From Buddleja alternifolia (lineage: Eukaryota; Streptophyta; Magnoliopsida; Lamiales; Scrophulariaceae), in assembly GCA_019426215.1 (NCBI GenBank), contig CM033403.1, positions 34,854,754 through 34,918,753 on the forward strand: DNA of 64,000 nucleotides, in the 5' to 3' direction. Positions within the stretch are counted from its first letter, which is position 1. Each line of letters opens with the position of its first letter. Below, one piece after another: positions 34,710 through 46,800 of this stretch. Both the position numbers and the translations under genes were made by a program. The notes below the pieces were generated by a model. The model worked only from the letters and a program-made list of their open reading frames with translations, was not told where the DNA came from and ran no database searches.

Positions 34710-35860
34710 GTATACATATATAGTATATGTATGTATGTATATATGTATTTTTATTTTTTTTATAAGAAATGTATATATGTATTTTCCTTCCGCATACTTT
34801 CTTTTACTTGCATTCTTTAAAGTCGAGTCAATCAATCGTGTGAACTTTTTTCAACCTTTTATAATAATCATTGTAGAGAAATTTTGATTTCTCTTATGGC
34901 GGCATGTTGAACAAGTGTTCTTGCAAAGTTGAAGCCCCGTTTGACTAGTAAAACTGTCAATGAGCTCAAATCGGTTTGAAACTCGTAAGTTTGATTTGAT
35001 AATTTTCAAGTTGAGTTTTATACGAGCCGAGTCCAAACCGAGCCCCAACATAAGGATAAGGCTTAAATTTGAATTCAAGCCGAGCACGAGTGGGAGTAGG
35101 TTTGGCTTGAATTGGGCTCAAACTCGTAAAAGAAAATATATATATATATATAATTTTATATATTATATCATATAATGAAGCCAACTTTAAATTATGCTCG
35201 GTGGATTAATTGAAGGAATGTTTCGCATCCAACGGGCTCGTAGGCCCGAGCATAATAAAAGTTGCAATACAATTATATATTATGGGAAAAGGCAATTATG
35301 AGATGATGATGATGATGATGTTAATTTTATATATTTTTAGACATATTTATATTCTCATTAAATAACTCACAACCACATTTTTATAGTGGTCAAATGGGCA
35401 AATTTCCCGGTTGTCAACTTTTTAGTAGTAGAAGAAAAATAAAGTTCTAATATTGTACGCGTTTGACAAATCTAGAACAGGCATCGAATCTCTTGAAAAT
35501 GTATGAATTATAATTAAGTGCGTACTTAAATTGCTTATCTGAGACCTTATCCTGATGCCATTTTACTCTAGTTTTTCGAATTTGAGTTAGGCTACGAGAA
35601 TAATTATGATTGTCGATTGAAATATTCAAATGTGGTGAATATGTTGTTTTAGTTTTATTATTAACATTATTTTTCAATAGAAGATCTTGTGTGGTTTTTC
35701 AAGGCTGCTCCGAATTTCTTATCGGAAACTGTAGTTTTCAAATTGAGATTGGCAATATTTTTTATGTGTTTATATATGTTATATACTTTTTAATGAGGAA
35801 AGGGAAAAGGTTGGGGCATTTCTTCTTTTTATGATTTTTTTAAAATCGAAATCGAAATTT

Positions 35861-36417
35861 TAGGCCCTAATTGGATGGCATATCTATCTCGAAATTTTTT
35901 TTTTCATGACAAAAGTGAGAAAAAAATACTTTTAGAGATAAGAAATATGGTGTCAAAAGTGTGTTTGGATGGGTATTTTTTAGAGAAAAATATGTAATGA
36001 TTATAGTTGATGTGACATGTTTTTTGTTGTGAGAAATTTGTTTAGATTGGTTTTTAGATATAATTTTTCATAAATATATTTACTCAAACTCATCGACTTA
36101 GACATCAAAAAATAGGCAAAGTGGATCTTATTTTGCATGTTGCGTTATTTTGTATTAGAATATGTGATTAATTTGACTCTCGGTGTTGGGAGATAGCCGA
36201 AAAAACCCTTTTTAATCGATGGGTAAACTGTCAAATCATGAATAGTAAAAATTATTTTTTCTCCTTTTCTGCAAGAATTTCTTCAAAATTACCTACAATT
36301 TTGAGATATTTTTCTTAAAGAAAATATCATGATATGCCAAACAAATATATTTTTAGAGAAAAAAAATCTCTAAAAAACTTTTTTTTAAAGGAAAGGTAGC
36401 CATCCAATTAGGGCCTA
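35861..36417. mobile_element. 557-bp inverted-repeat element, hAT-like
   Basis: TAGGCCCTAATTGGATGGC at the left pairs with CCATCCAATTAGGGCCTA at the right. The flanks CGAAATTT and AGAAATTC may be a decayed 8-bp duplication. There is no coding region. Confidence 0.75.
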
Positions 36418-37385
36418 AGAAATTCCCATCGAAATTTTCCTAAATTTACTACTCCAAAATCTACACCGAAATTGAAATTTCGTACCTTTTTTTTTTTTTT
36501 TGAAGAAAAATCGGTTTTATATATCATTCATTCGAAAGTTTACAACGCCTGGAACAATACAATTTATATCGACTCAAACGATGTAGTAAGAATATCTGAA
36601 ACACCAACTATCAAGTTCTTGAAGATAACAAATCTTAAAAACTCACAAACAAACACAAGAAAAATCTTATGCAACTCCTATTCAAGGAGAGATGAAACTC
36701 TCATTTAAAAGAGAAAGCAAACTCTCATATAAAAGAGAAAATAAAATATTAAACAAAATATCTAAAACGTTATATAAAAACTTATGTATCATCCGTTTTC
36801 ATCTCGTCAGATTCGTCTCTGTCTCTTTAGATCCATATCCGTCTCGTCAAATTTGAAGATGTGATATATAACTTGAAGAATGATGCTCCAACCTAACTCT
36901 CCGACTATGACAGTAGTAACAGTGGTGAAATAGATCACTGTTTCATCAAGTCATCACCGACGGAAGGAAAAAGAAAAAAAAAATTAAGATTTAGAAAGAG
37001 ATGAAATTTAATACCTTATATACAATATACATGAAATGACAAACTCAATTTTATGACTTTTGATATCTGACCTAACAGTTTGGATTAGATAAGCGACAAT
37101 AATTATAGGTGAAGATATTTAGTGCCCAATTTAACGAAATGAACTGCCTAGTTGACTTGGACTTGTAAATGGGACACCAGCTGACCAGTTAACTGATTAT
37201 AATTATAAAATAATTATGGGAGTCGATATTAACACTCGCAAAATTAATCACTATAAAAAAACAATAAGATTTACAATAAGATATTAAAAAAAATTTTAAT
37301 TAACAATATGCGTAAGGGGACACGATCTTTTTGGTTAGAAACTTAACACCCGCAAAAGTTATGTATTTATAGTTATAATTTTGAT
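36418..37385. other. Intergenic, no gene seen
   Basis: AT-rich. The open frame at 36472-36708 starts in a T run and has no family features. Confidence 0.5.
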
Positions 37386-37738
37386 TAGGGATGTAAGTTG
37401 AGCCGAGCCGGCTTGCGAGCCTGGCGAGCCGGCTCGACTCGAGCTCGAGCTCGAGCCTAAATGTATCTGCAAAAAGGCTCGCGAGCTTTTTCATAATTTT
37501 ATATATATATATTTTTATATATTAAATATTAATTATATATATTAAATATTAATTATATATTATAATTACCAGGCTCGCGAGCCCAATTCAAGCTTGAGCT
37601 CGCGAGCCTGGCTCGAGCTCGCGAGCTCGGGCTCGGCTCGAGCTCGTGAGCTCGAGCCGAGCTCGTTTTTTAACAAACGAGCTCGAGCTCGAGCCCTTCA
37701 AACCCGGGCTCGACGAGCTCGGCTCGTTTACATCCCTA
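37386..37738. mobile_element. 353-bp hAT-type MITE rich in GAGCTCG palindromes
   Basis: Perfect terminal repeats TAGGGATGTAA/TTACATCCCTA and a perfect 8-bp target duplication ATTTTGAT (37378-37385 and 37739-37746), typical of hAT elements. The two arms are made of repeated GAGCTCGAGC units and can fold into a long hairpin around an AT core. Confidence 0.88.
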
Positions 37739-37746
37739 ATTTTGAT

Positions 37747-39243
37747 ATAGGTCAAAATGACCCTTAGACAATTTACCCTCTACACTTGGTTATATTCACC
37801 AAACACTCCAGTATCCGCGCTTTTTAGTTCGGGTTCGGGTTGACCCAATCCACCCGACCCAATTGACCCGCGTTCTCAACCATCGATGAGCTTCACCAGA
37901 TAGCTTGAGATTATGCCACGTGGCCCATGCTGATCCGTACAAAGTGTCCAAAACTATAAATACACTCACACTCACAACTATGAGGTAAGACATTTATTAC
38001 TCCACATTAAATATAACGATCTCGATCCTTAGAGTCTATTACTGACTTGATCGTCGGAGGGTTTACGCTGGGATCAACCCCAGCTTGACCCTAACGAGGG
38101 TCCTTTGATTTCAGGTTATTCCGTTTTGAAGCTTAGTGATCGTGTTCGAACCAAACTTCACTGAGGAGGGTCGGGTTCATTTCCAACCTAAATCAAATTT
38201 GAAATTAATTATACATATATGTTGATAATTTAGTGACGACGACGACGCTTACCAAAACAAATAATAATTTAGTGATGACAACATGTCAGAAAATTGCTGT
38301 GATGACTTTTGATGTAATTATATATGTCAGAATATCACTTGTGCACAATAACGATAATAAAGAAATCATCATATAATAAAAATATATATCATAGTCATAA
38401 TATATATTATAATTGACACCAATTTTGACATTTAACACCAAGTTGTGGTGTCTTCCCATTATTGTATGTATAATGTCCACGTTAGTTGCATTTCTTCAAA
38501 CATTGATATTTTACTTGCATCCAATAAGATCCTTTCATATTTTCGACAAGTTATATGTTACATCCAATCATCGATCGCCATCAATTTTCTTGTCCACGTA
38601 GGGTTATGGAAGTTGTAACCAAACCACAAATATAGTTGACTTGCAATTCAAATTACAAACAAGAAATTACAACTAAATGATACATGGAAATTTACAAATA
38701 TTTAAATTTCAAACATAGGAATTTGTCAAGGACGTGGTGATGAACACATAGATGCTGTTAATAAATACACAATCATAATATTGGCCATAAATTCACATAA
38801 TTCTCTCGCAATCCCAACTTTCTAACTCAATATAACATCATCTAAAACCCAATTATCAATCTAACTCAATATAACAATAATCTTAACTCTCATTATACTA
38901 ATAATTGCAATGACCCCGAAATTCAACTAAAAGAACTCTTTCATTTGTTTAAAGAATAAAAAAAGAGGGGAAAAGAACGAGATTTCAAAGTACTCATATG
39001 TCACCAAAAGTAAACACTTTGACCAAATATATTATTCTAAAGAACCAGTCTACGTGCAGTTCTCAAAAAGAGAACATCATCATATATCATCCAACGGTTT
39101 ACAACCCACATGGATGGCGTGCATTTACCACCCACCGTTCGATCTTTGCCAATTCATATGGCCCACCAACCGATGGAGCCCAACTAGTACACGTGTCAAG
39201 GTCATAGAGGCAAAGAAGTCCACTCCCAGTGGGGCAAGAATCA
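37747..39243. other. Intergenic and distal upstream region of PHT1-b, no gene seen
   Basis: No coding region is recognised. The sequence nearest 39243 is the distal promoter of PHT1-b. Confidence 0.5.
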
Positions 39244-39251
39244 GCATATGC
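39244..39251. promoter_or_regulatory. P1BS element (PHR1-binding site) of PHT1-b
   Basis: GCATATGC matches GNATATNC and is a perfect palindrome. The best TATA-like sequence, TTAAATA at 39288-39294, starts 36 bp further on. TTTTAAAA at 39265-39272 is an alternative. The spacing equals that in PHT1-a. Confidence 0.6.
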
Positions 39252-39423
39252 TTTCAATATTCCCTTTTAAAAGCGGCTGCATTGTAGTTAAATACGCAAC
39301 CATACCCCCTCATTTCCCTCAACATCACTCCTCTTGGAGCCATATTCATTTCATCTTCTCTCAAAATTATTCTTAATTTGCACAAAAATTATTCCTTCAA
39401 AATTTCTCAAGAAAACAGCCAAG

Positions 39424-40768
39424 GTGAGATTTATGAATTCTATGTTCATTTCTTTCCATTTTCAATCTTATATGTTCTTTGATAGTATAATATTTACATA
39501 TATATATATAGGTAATATATAATGCATTTTTTTTTCATGCACTTAACTTTATATGGAGTACGTTTGGATGAAATCACTTTAATTTCCATCAAAAATGGAT
39601 ACATGGTAAATTTCTTTATATATTTCATGTGGTTTGGTGTCTGAAGCTAATGTTCACAATCGGGAAAATTTTTGTTTGATCGGATTTAGCTACACTCAAA
39701 TTTCAATTAAGCACGTGATAAATAACATTTATCTTATAATACATATTTTTCTTGAAATACATTTTTCTGTATTTCGATCATATCATATTCAGGCTAGCAT
39801 TTCCTATACTTAATTGATTGTGGTTTATTTTAATCTGCTGAAAAGTTTCCTAATCTTGTTCGCTTGTTCTTGTCTCCTATACCCTTGGAGCCTTTTTCCA
39901 CTTCACAATAATATTTTATTTTACTTTATTAGAGAAAAAGTTAACTTTTGGCTAATCTAAGTACATAATTGCATGGGGACAGCATCAAATAAAACAAAAA
40001 GAATAAACATTTTTTTAATAATTATATATTCACATATTAACCACAAAGTCTCAACGAGCATCTAAAACGTACATCATTTTCGGACTTCCCCATATGCAAG
40101 AAATTATTGAATACTAGCACTAGGAAACAGCTGCTGCATTAATAATTAGGAAGTTGGTCATACAACTAATTTTTAAATTAGTCTCTTGTTGACTTGTGAA
40201 TATAAATTATTATTCACTATTCGACTTCTTATGTCAGCCAATGCATGCACCGGGAAATTCTAGCTCACTCCCGACTTGGTCAAACATATATGTATTTTTT
40301 AAAATAACTTACCAATTATATGGCAAGTGTAATACATTCTTCTTGTAAAATACATTTGGGTGCAACCAAATCAGATCTGGGCTAGAATTTTCCTGCATGC
40401 ACCTAATGTTTACCTAGACTTTAGAAACTCAATTCTTCCTAGCTTTTGTTTTCTTTCTGATATTTGTCTCAAATATACCTTGATTAGTTTACTAATTACA
40501 AGGCACATGCCAATTTGCATCCTATATTCCAATTACGTGACAAATGAATTACACTTGAGTCTTGACATGTATTAATGTCTATTTCGGAAGAGTGACTAGT
40601 CAGGAAGTAAATGTCAAAATACTTATCTTGTGATTAATGGGGTGTGATCCAGCCCCATCCGGACAAATTGCCCTTATTGAAAAAGTCATCGGTCTTGTAT
40701 TCAACACTACATATTTCACGTCAGATTTATAGATGCACTTCCTTCATGCAGTCTATTATAATCTCTTC

Positions 40769-40816
<48 letters not shown>

Positions 40817-41002
40817 ACACGTGTCGTGCATTAAATTGTGTTAATGAAGATGTTACACAAAAGTATTATAGAAGAATTAAATTGCAACAATTGTCTCTTC
40901 TATTTTATGTTTCAAGTGTATATATAGAAATTGCCAATACACATTAATCTTCTTTGTTTGCTACCAATAATCATCCCTTTTGTCACTTCTTTATGTTTTC
41001 AG
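39424..41002 (+). other. Predicted 5'-UTR intron of PHT1-b
   Basis: Donor ACAGCCAAG/GTGAGA at 39423/39424 and acceptor TTTATGTTTTCAG/GATGGCT at 41002/41003, giving a 1,579-nt intron that ends one base before the start codon. It holds a MITE (40252-40393) and a TA/TG microsatellite (about 40768-40816). Inferred from splice motifs and the similar structure in PHT1-a. Confidence 0.65.
40252..40393 (+). mobile_element. 142-bp-family MITE, copy 3, inside the PHT1-b leader intron
   Basis: GGGAAATTCTAGCTC to GGGCTAGAATTTTCC, 142 bp, with a perfect 10-bp direct repeat TGCATGCACC on each side (40242-40251 and 40394-40403). It is the same family as 7669, 7884 and 58327. Confidence 0.9.
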
Positions 41003-41003
41003 G

Positions 41004-42626
41004 ATGGCTAGGGAACAATTACAAGTGCTCAATGCACTTGATGTGGCCAAAACACAATTATACCATTTCACTGCAATTGTGATAGCTGGAATGGGCTTCT
41101 TCACTGATGCCTATGATCTCTTCTGCATCTCCCTAGTCACAAAGCTACTCGGCCGCATATACTACCACCACGATGGGGCGACAAAACCCGGAACCCTACC
41201 GCCCAACGTCTCTGCGGCTGTCAACGGCGTGGCCTTTTGTGGCACGCTTGCAGGCCAACTCTTTTTTGGGTGGCTCGGTGACAAATTAGGCCGGAAAAAA
41301 GTCTACGGAATGACACTTATGCTAATGGTTATTTGCTCAGTCGCCTCGGGACTTTCCTTTAGCGACAAGCCTAAATCAGTCATGGCTACACTCTGCTTCT
41401 TCCGCTTCTGGCTAGGGTTTGGCATTGGCGGGGATTACCCTCTTTCGGCCACGATCATGTCTGAGTATGCCAACAAAAAAACTCGTGGAGCATTTATCGC
41501 TGCAGTGTTTGCAATGCAAGGTTTCGGGATATTGGCCGGAGGCATGGTGGGAATTATAATGTCTGCAGCTTTTAAGTCTGCCTATCCTGCCCCTACGTAT
41601 CAGGATAACCCGCTCGCATCGACTATACCCCAAGCTGATTATGTTTGGCGCTTGATTGTAATGTTTGGTGCCCTTCCTGCAGCGTTGACCTACTACTGGC
41701 GCATGAAAATGCCAGAAACCGCGCGTTATACTGCATTAGTAGCCAAGAATGCCAAACAGGCGGCTTCTGATATGTCAAAAGTTCTGCAAGTGGATATAGA
41801 AGCGGAACCGGAAAAAGTGGACAGGCTTGTTTTGGAAAAAGGAAATGATTTTGGCTTGTTTTCAAAGGAATTTGCAAGGCGCCACGGGCTTCACTTGCTT
41901 GGCACGACGAGCACTTGGTTCTTGCTCGACATTGCATTTTACAGTCAAAATCTTTTCGAAAAAGACATTTTTAGCGGCGTAGGATGGATCCCCCCGGCCG
42001 AGACAATGAGTGCACTTGAAGAGGTTTACAAAATTGCCAGGGCTCAAACTCTTATTGCCCTTTGCAGCACAGTTCCGGGCTATTGGTTTACGGTGTTTTT
42101 CATCGACAAAATCGGACGGTTCGCAATTCAGTTAATGGGATTCTTCTTCATGACAGTTTTTATGTTTGCCTTAGCCATTCCTTACACCCATTGGACTCAT
42201 AGGGAAAATAGAATAGGGTTTGTGATCATGTTCTCACTCACATTCTTCTTTGCCAATTTCGGACCAAACGCCACGACATTTGTCGTCCCGGCTGAGATTT
42301 TCCCGGCCCGGTTAAGGTCAACGTGTCACGGTATATCTGCTGCTGCAGGCAAGGCCGGGGCCATGGTTGGAGCATTCGGGTTCTTGTATGCAGCTCAGCC
42401 TACCGACCCGAGCAAGACGGATGCGGGCTACCCACCGGGTATTGGTATCAGAAATTCACTCATCATGCTCGGGTGCGTGAACGCATTGGGGATGATGTTC
42501 ACGTTTTTGGTGCCCGAGTCGAATGGTAAATCATTAGAGGAAATGTCGCGGGAGAACGAGGACGATAATGGGACTGTAGAAATGAGGCCAAATGCTACGA
42601 ATGATACTCGAACAGTTCCAGTTTAG
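41004..42626 (+). CDS. Inorganic phosphate transporter, PHT1 family (PHT1-b)
   Basis: A 540-residue, intronless coding region for an H+/phosphate symporter of the plasma membrane. The ATG at 41004 is chosen because it aligns with PHT1-a ([21 protein letters not shown]). The upstream in-frame ATG at 40980 lies inside the predicted leader intron. The signature [13 protein letters not shown] is at residues 142-154 and LGDKLGRKK at 91-99. The central loop [17 protein letters not shown] and the [21 protein letters not shown] block are intact. The protein ends with an acidic, threonine-rich tail that is longer than in PHT1-a. It is the parent or sister of the pseudogene at 14.8 kb, with which it shares its 3' flank. 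Phosphate-starvation control is suggested by the P1BS site. The expressing tissue cannot be told from the sequence. Confidence 0.97.
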   Translation: MAREQLQVLNALDVAKTQLYHFTAIVIAGMGFFTDAYDLFCISLVTKLLGRIYYHHDGATKPGTLPPNVSAAVNGVAFCGTLAGQLFFGWLGDKLGRKKVYGMTLMLMVICSVASGLSFSDKPKSVMATLCFFRFWLGFGIGGDYPLSATIMSEYANKKTRGAFIAAVFAMQGFGILAGGMVGIIMSAAFKSAYPAPTYQDNPLASTIPQADYVWRLIVMFGALPAALTYYWRMKMPETARYTALVAKNAKQAASDMSKVLQVDIEAEPEKVDRLVLEKGNDFGLFSKEFARRHGLHLLGTTSTWFLLDIAFYSQNLFEKDIFSGVGWIPPAETMSALEEVYKIARAQTLIALCSTVPGYWFTVFFIDKIGRFAIQLMGFFFMTVFMFALAIPYTHWTHRENRIGFVIMFSLTFFFANFGPNATTFVVPAEIFPARLRSTCHGISAAAGKAGAMVGAFGFLYAAQPTDPSKTDAGYPPGIGIRNSLIMLGCVNALGMMFTFLVPESNGKSLEEMSRENEDDNGTVEMRPNATNDTRTVPV

Positions 42627-43260
42627 TTAGGCTTGCTTTTGTCTTACGATCAAATAAGACTCCCTAGTTCTCTCCTTTGTCATATAGATCTAAGCTTTAT
42701 GTAATATTGTTAGCATACTCAATGCAATCAGAGTACAAACTTGAGGATTCTCTGTACCTCAGAATATTATATATACAATGAAGAATTTTATATCTTCTGA
42801 ATATCTTATTTCCATTTTCTTCTGCTCTTTTTTGTTTCTGGGCCGCTGAAATTAAATTGAGAGAGCTAAAAAATATATATGGTATATATTAGATTAATTA
42901 CATTCAAGAAATTTTTGTACGACAACGTATACAATTTTAGGACTCATAATCTAATTTCAATCATCTATTTATCTTTCATAATGAAGTGGTATAATGGGTC
43001 TAGAGGGTACAAAGACGTTGAGCTCGAACCGAATTTTTGGGTTCGAACTTGACTCGTGAGCTTCAAACTCGAACTTAAACTAATCGAGCCAATCATTTTC
43101 GGGTCACTAGGCCATGATTGAGTGTATTTTGCAGTCACTAGATCTAGTTTATGGCTTACTTCACACCGCAGAGTAATTCTAATGTAATTTTATGTGTAAT
43201 TAATCAGGTGAAATTGGAACAAAGATTCTAGATGTCAATTCTTACATTATAATCCAACAA
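42627..43260 (+). repeat. Segmental duplication, copy B (3' flank of PHT1-b)
   Basis: It contains the 3' UTR and downstream DNA aligned with 16241-17280 (see there). 43261-43815 beyond it shows no gene and lies between the converging ends of PHT1-b and CRY2. Confidence 0.7.
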
Positions 43261-43815
43261 CGTAGTACTAAATACACTTCAAAAAAATAAGTTTAAACAT
43301 CGGAATAAAACAAAATACACTGTAGAAATTCTAACAAATATGAAAATAGTACAGTACATCAGTATATTTAAACAGACATTTAACTATCCAAATCCAGCAT
43401 AATATATGAGAAAAAAATTGAAAAAAAACAGGAAAAAAAATTTAAAAAAAAAAAAAGGTTGTATTTATACCTCAGTTTATGAAAATAGTACATCAGTTAT
43501 GCATAGAGAAAAACTGGGAAAATAAAAAAAGAAAGAAAAACCACAAATTTCTACCTTTACAGTCGTTCTTGGGAGATCCAGGGACTTTAATCCAGAACCA
43601 ATCTCAATCATCCGTGTCGTGGACCAACGTAAACCTCCACCATACAGGAAAGGTTGTATTATGCCCGGATTGAAATCTGAGAACTCCAGAAGAACCACTT
43701 CTATGTCTTACGATCTTCGCAAGGACAAAACATGTCCTTTCGAAGAAATGTACTTCTCTAATAGAGAATCAAAACATACTATAAACGAAAAATCTCATCG
43801 AGTTGCATTCATTAA

Positions 43816-46800
43816 TTAAACGACAGAGCTGTTTTCCTCTTGCATAATCTGATCTGGTGAAATTCGCAAATTTGTAGCTCCTACATATAGAAACCAGACA
43901 TATTATTTAACATCTATATACAGCAGAAACAATTTCTAATCAAATTTTGCACTTAAGCAATAAGATTGAGTATTATATATTCATATTACCATTTTTGCTT
44001 GACATCTCTTCCATATCAATCTCTTCTTCCCATCTGCCCTTGAGCTCCGAAGAATACTTCCCGAGAACAAAACAAGAATTTACATTCTTAATTGTCTGTT
44101 TCTTATTCGAAGAAGATTCAGCTGTCGAACACAAATCATTATCGCAACTACCCAAGTTATCTTTTGACTCTCTATCATCATCTTCAGTTGGCTTCGATCT
44201 TTTCTTATTAAGCATACCATTTTCGGAAATTCTCATAGACGGGACCCTTTGATCATGAGAAGAACTAATTGGACAAAGACTATTTTCCCTCACAACTACC
44301 TGTGGGATGGCTGAATTTAAGTTCGTCTCGGAGTTATCAAACACGACTTCATCTCTTCCATTAGTATTTTCCCCGGCTTCTTTTTCTTGCATGGTGGATA
44401 TGGCGTCAGTTAGGCGATCCCTTGCCAAATCTATATCGATTATAGGGTTTGGATAATTTATTCCCAGGTCCACGCCCGCGGATTTAAGCACGGTTAGAGG
44501 AGCGTTATATGGATGATGGATCCACTCAGTTGGCATACGGGCTAACTCCGGCAACCATTGCCTCACGTATTCGCCTTCCGGGTCGAATTTGAATCCTTGG
44601 ATCTGAATCACAAATGTGAAAATAGATTATCAAAGAAGATGAAACACATTTCTTCGGTAACACTAAAATGAATCATTGGGCTTCTAGAGAATCAATTCAT
44701 GAAATAGATAGGTAATTTACATAGACACCCCTGGAACACTACTTATAAAGAACACCACGAGATTTGAGAAATTGGCATGATTCCCATGTCAGTAAAAGCA
44801 GTTTATAATTTCACATCCGGTTAGTAAAAGCAGATCACGATTTCAACCCTTGTTTTTCGAGTTGTAAGGATGTGAATGGGGTGTCTTAGTAACTTGAGAA
44901 ATCTCAGGGTTTCATATAATTACACAATAAGTGAGTATCTGTGCAAGTAATTATCCCAAATAGAAATGCTGCGTCAATAAAAAGGTTTCTTACCTGTGGG
45001 GAATCCATACGGCTGAGTTCATGCCCGTCGGGCAAACTACCTGAGATATATTGCCAACCGAGAATATCACTTTCCAAGTCGGCATCAAGGAGCGTATCCC
45101 AGAAGTACTTCATGCCCCATTGCCACGGTAGAAGAAGAAACTTTACAAAGAAACTCGAAACAATCACTCTAATCCTATTATGAATCCACCCGGTCGCCCA
45201 AAGCTCTCTCATCCCTGCATCGACTAGCGGATAACCGGTTCGACCTTGTCGCCAAGCCTTAAAGTGAGCCTCGTTCACGTCCCAAGGGAAAAATTTAAGG
45301 TTGCTCAGCAATGATCTCTCATGAGTAAATGGAAAATTAAAGCATATGTAGCGGGAATATTCCCTCAGCCCAATGGACTTAAGGAAAAGAGTGGCACTCT
45401 CTTCTCCAACTAAGTTGTTCTCGTTTTTCCAAACTATGTGCTTCAAACGAACGCATTGGAACACTTTTCTAATGCTGAGTTCCCCGAAATGAATATAAGG
45501 GGACAAGAGGGACGTGGAGTTTCCCCCGACCCTGAGCCGGTCTTTTGAGTAGTAAAGCAAATGGTGTTCTATGAATTCAGTGAAAGCCTTGTCAGCATTA
45601 GTCCAACCCGGCGACCAAACTCTTCCTAGTAGAGCATTACTCGACTTTTCTGATTCATCTTCAAGACCCAATGTCTCAATTGGAATATTTTCAACTGTTC
45701 CTATCAAAATACAAAAAGGAAAAAAAAAAAAAAACTAATTAGTTATATTCATATTTTTTACTAAGGCTGTTAAAGTCTAAGATACCTGAAGATGGAATTA
45801 AACGCCATGGGGGAAGATGTGAAACGGGTTCTCTTTGCATGTTCATGCATTTGTCCCAGTATGCATTAAAGGTTGTAAAAGCATGTTCATTGTCATCATA
45901 CACTTCCCATGGCTCAAACAACAGCTCGCTGTTATAACTTTGCACGTTAATGCCAAGCTCTATCAAATTTTGCTTAATATTGTGATCACGAACAAGTGAA
46001 ACAGGATCTGCAAAGGAAAACAACGAATCTAGAGTTTAGCTATTCAAAGTAAACTTGCGAAAATCGCCAAATGAAGAACACTTAATTGAAGAATCACTTG
46101 TTTTCCGTATTTTAATTAATGGCCATTTCAACATAACAGCAAACAGATACTCACAAATTTGAAATGACTGTAACAAAATTAAGAACACCAAAGACTCGTA
46201 TCATGAAATAAAATCTGAGCATAGGAATTGAATCCAGGGGACCGAGATGAAAAATGATTTCAAAATTTTATTAACTCTAACACGATAAAGTCTAGTATTT
46301 CCTTGGATTTGTTTGAGTGAATCGATTACAAGATACATGTAAATAACAACAATTTACAACCAGCTAACAACTATCTGAATCAGCTAAGGGCTACTATGAA
46401 ATTAGAAAGGCTCACATATCGTCAATGAGAATGGAATCCAAGATGTCTAATATCTTGGGGTCTCAGCTTCGCCGGTAGAGCTAAGCTTCATCTGCATCTA
46501 ATATTTCCTTGGATAAGGCTTATAAAGTGATATTGTAGTGAAAATTGGTGTAATGAAAATTGTTTAGTCGAGGCACGGGTTACTCGACTTCATTAACACA
46601 ATAAAGTCCCGCTCTTGATGGTAGGGGATATGGCGTTTGTGTCCCAAGATACAATGAGTAGCCTCTTAGAATTAGGATCCCTCCAAAATTCTAAGCCTTG
46701 CGAACAAGCCTTTACTAGAACTTTCGATTTATGAGGAAAAAAAACTCTTTTATATAAGCCCAATTATATAGCCACGTTTTTACTAATTCAAATGTCAAAC

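Larger units (their letters stand above)
32499..35720 (+). repeat. Segmental duplication, copy B (second part)
   Basis: Colinear with about 12730-14680 in copy A. It has gained two CGGACAC-rich inverted-repeat elements (33106 and 34133) and a SINE (33721), none present in copy A. No gene is seen. Confidence 0.8.

Noticed and set aside
33990..34887. Open frames at 33990-34268 and 34615-34887
   Set aside because: They run through TA microsatellite and MITE sequence, and the amino acid content reflects the repeats.
39850..39870. A mycorrhiza-type element (TCTTGTTC) near PHT1-b
   Set aside because: A partial match, located in the leader intron. Too short to claim symbiosis control.
40980..41003. 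Upstream in-frame ATG giving eight extra residues to PHT1-b
   Set aside because: It lies inside the predicted leader intron, before the acceptor AG at 41001-41002. PHT1-a and family resemblance favour the ATG at 41004.
41412..42047. Minus-strand open frames within PHT1-b
   Set aside because: Shadows of the transporter gene, with no independent support.
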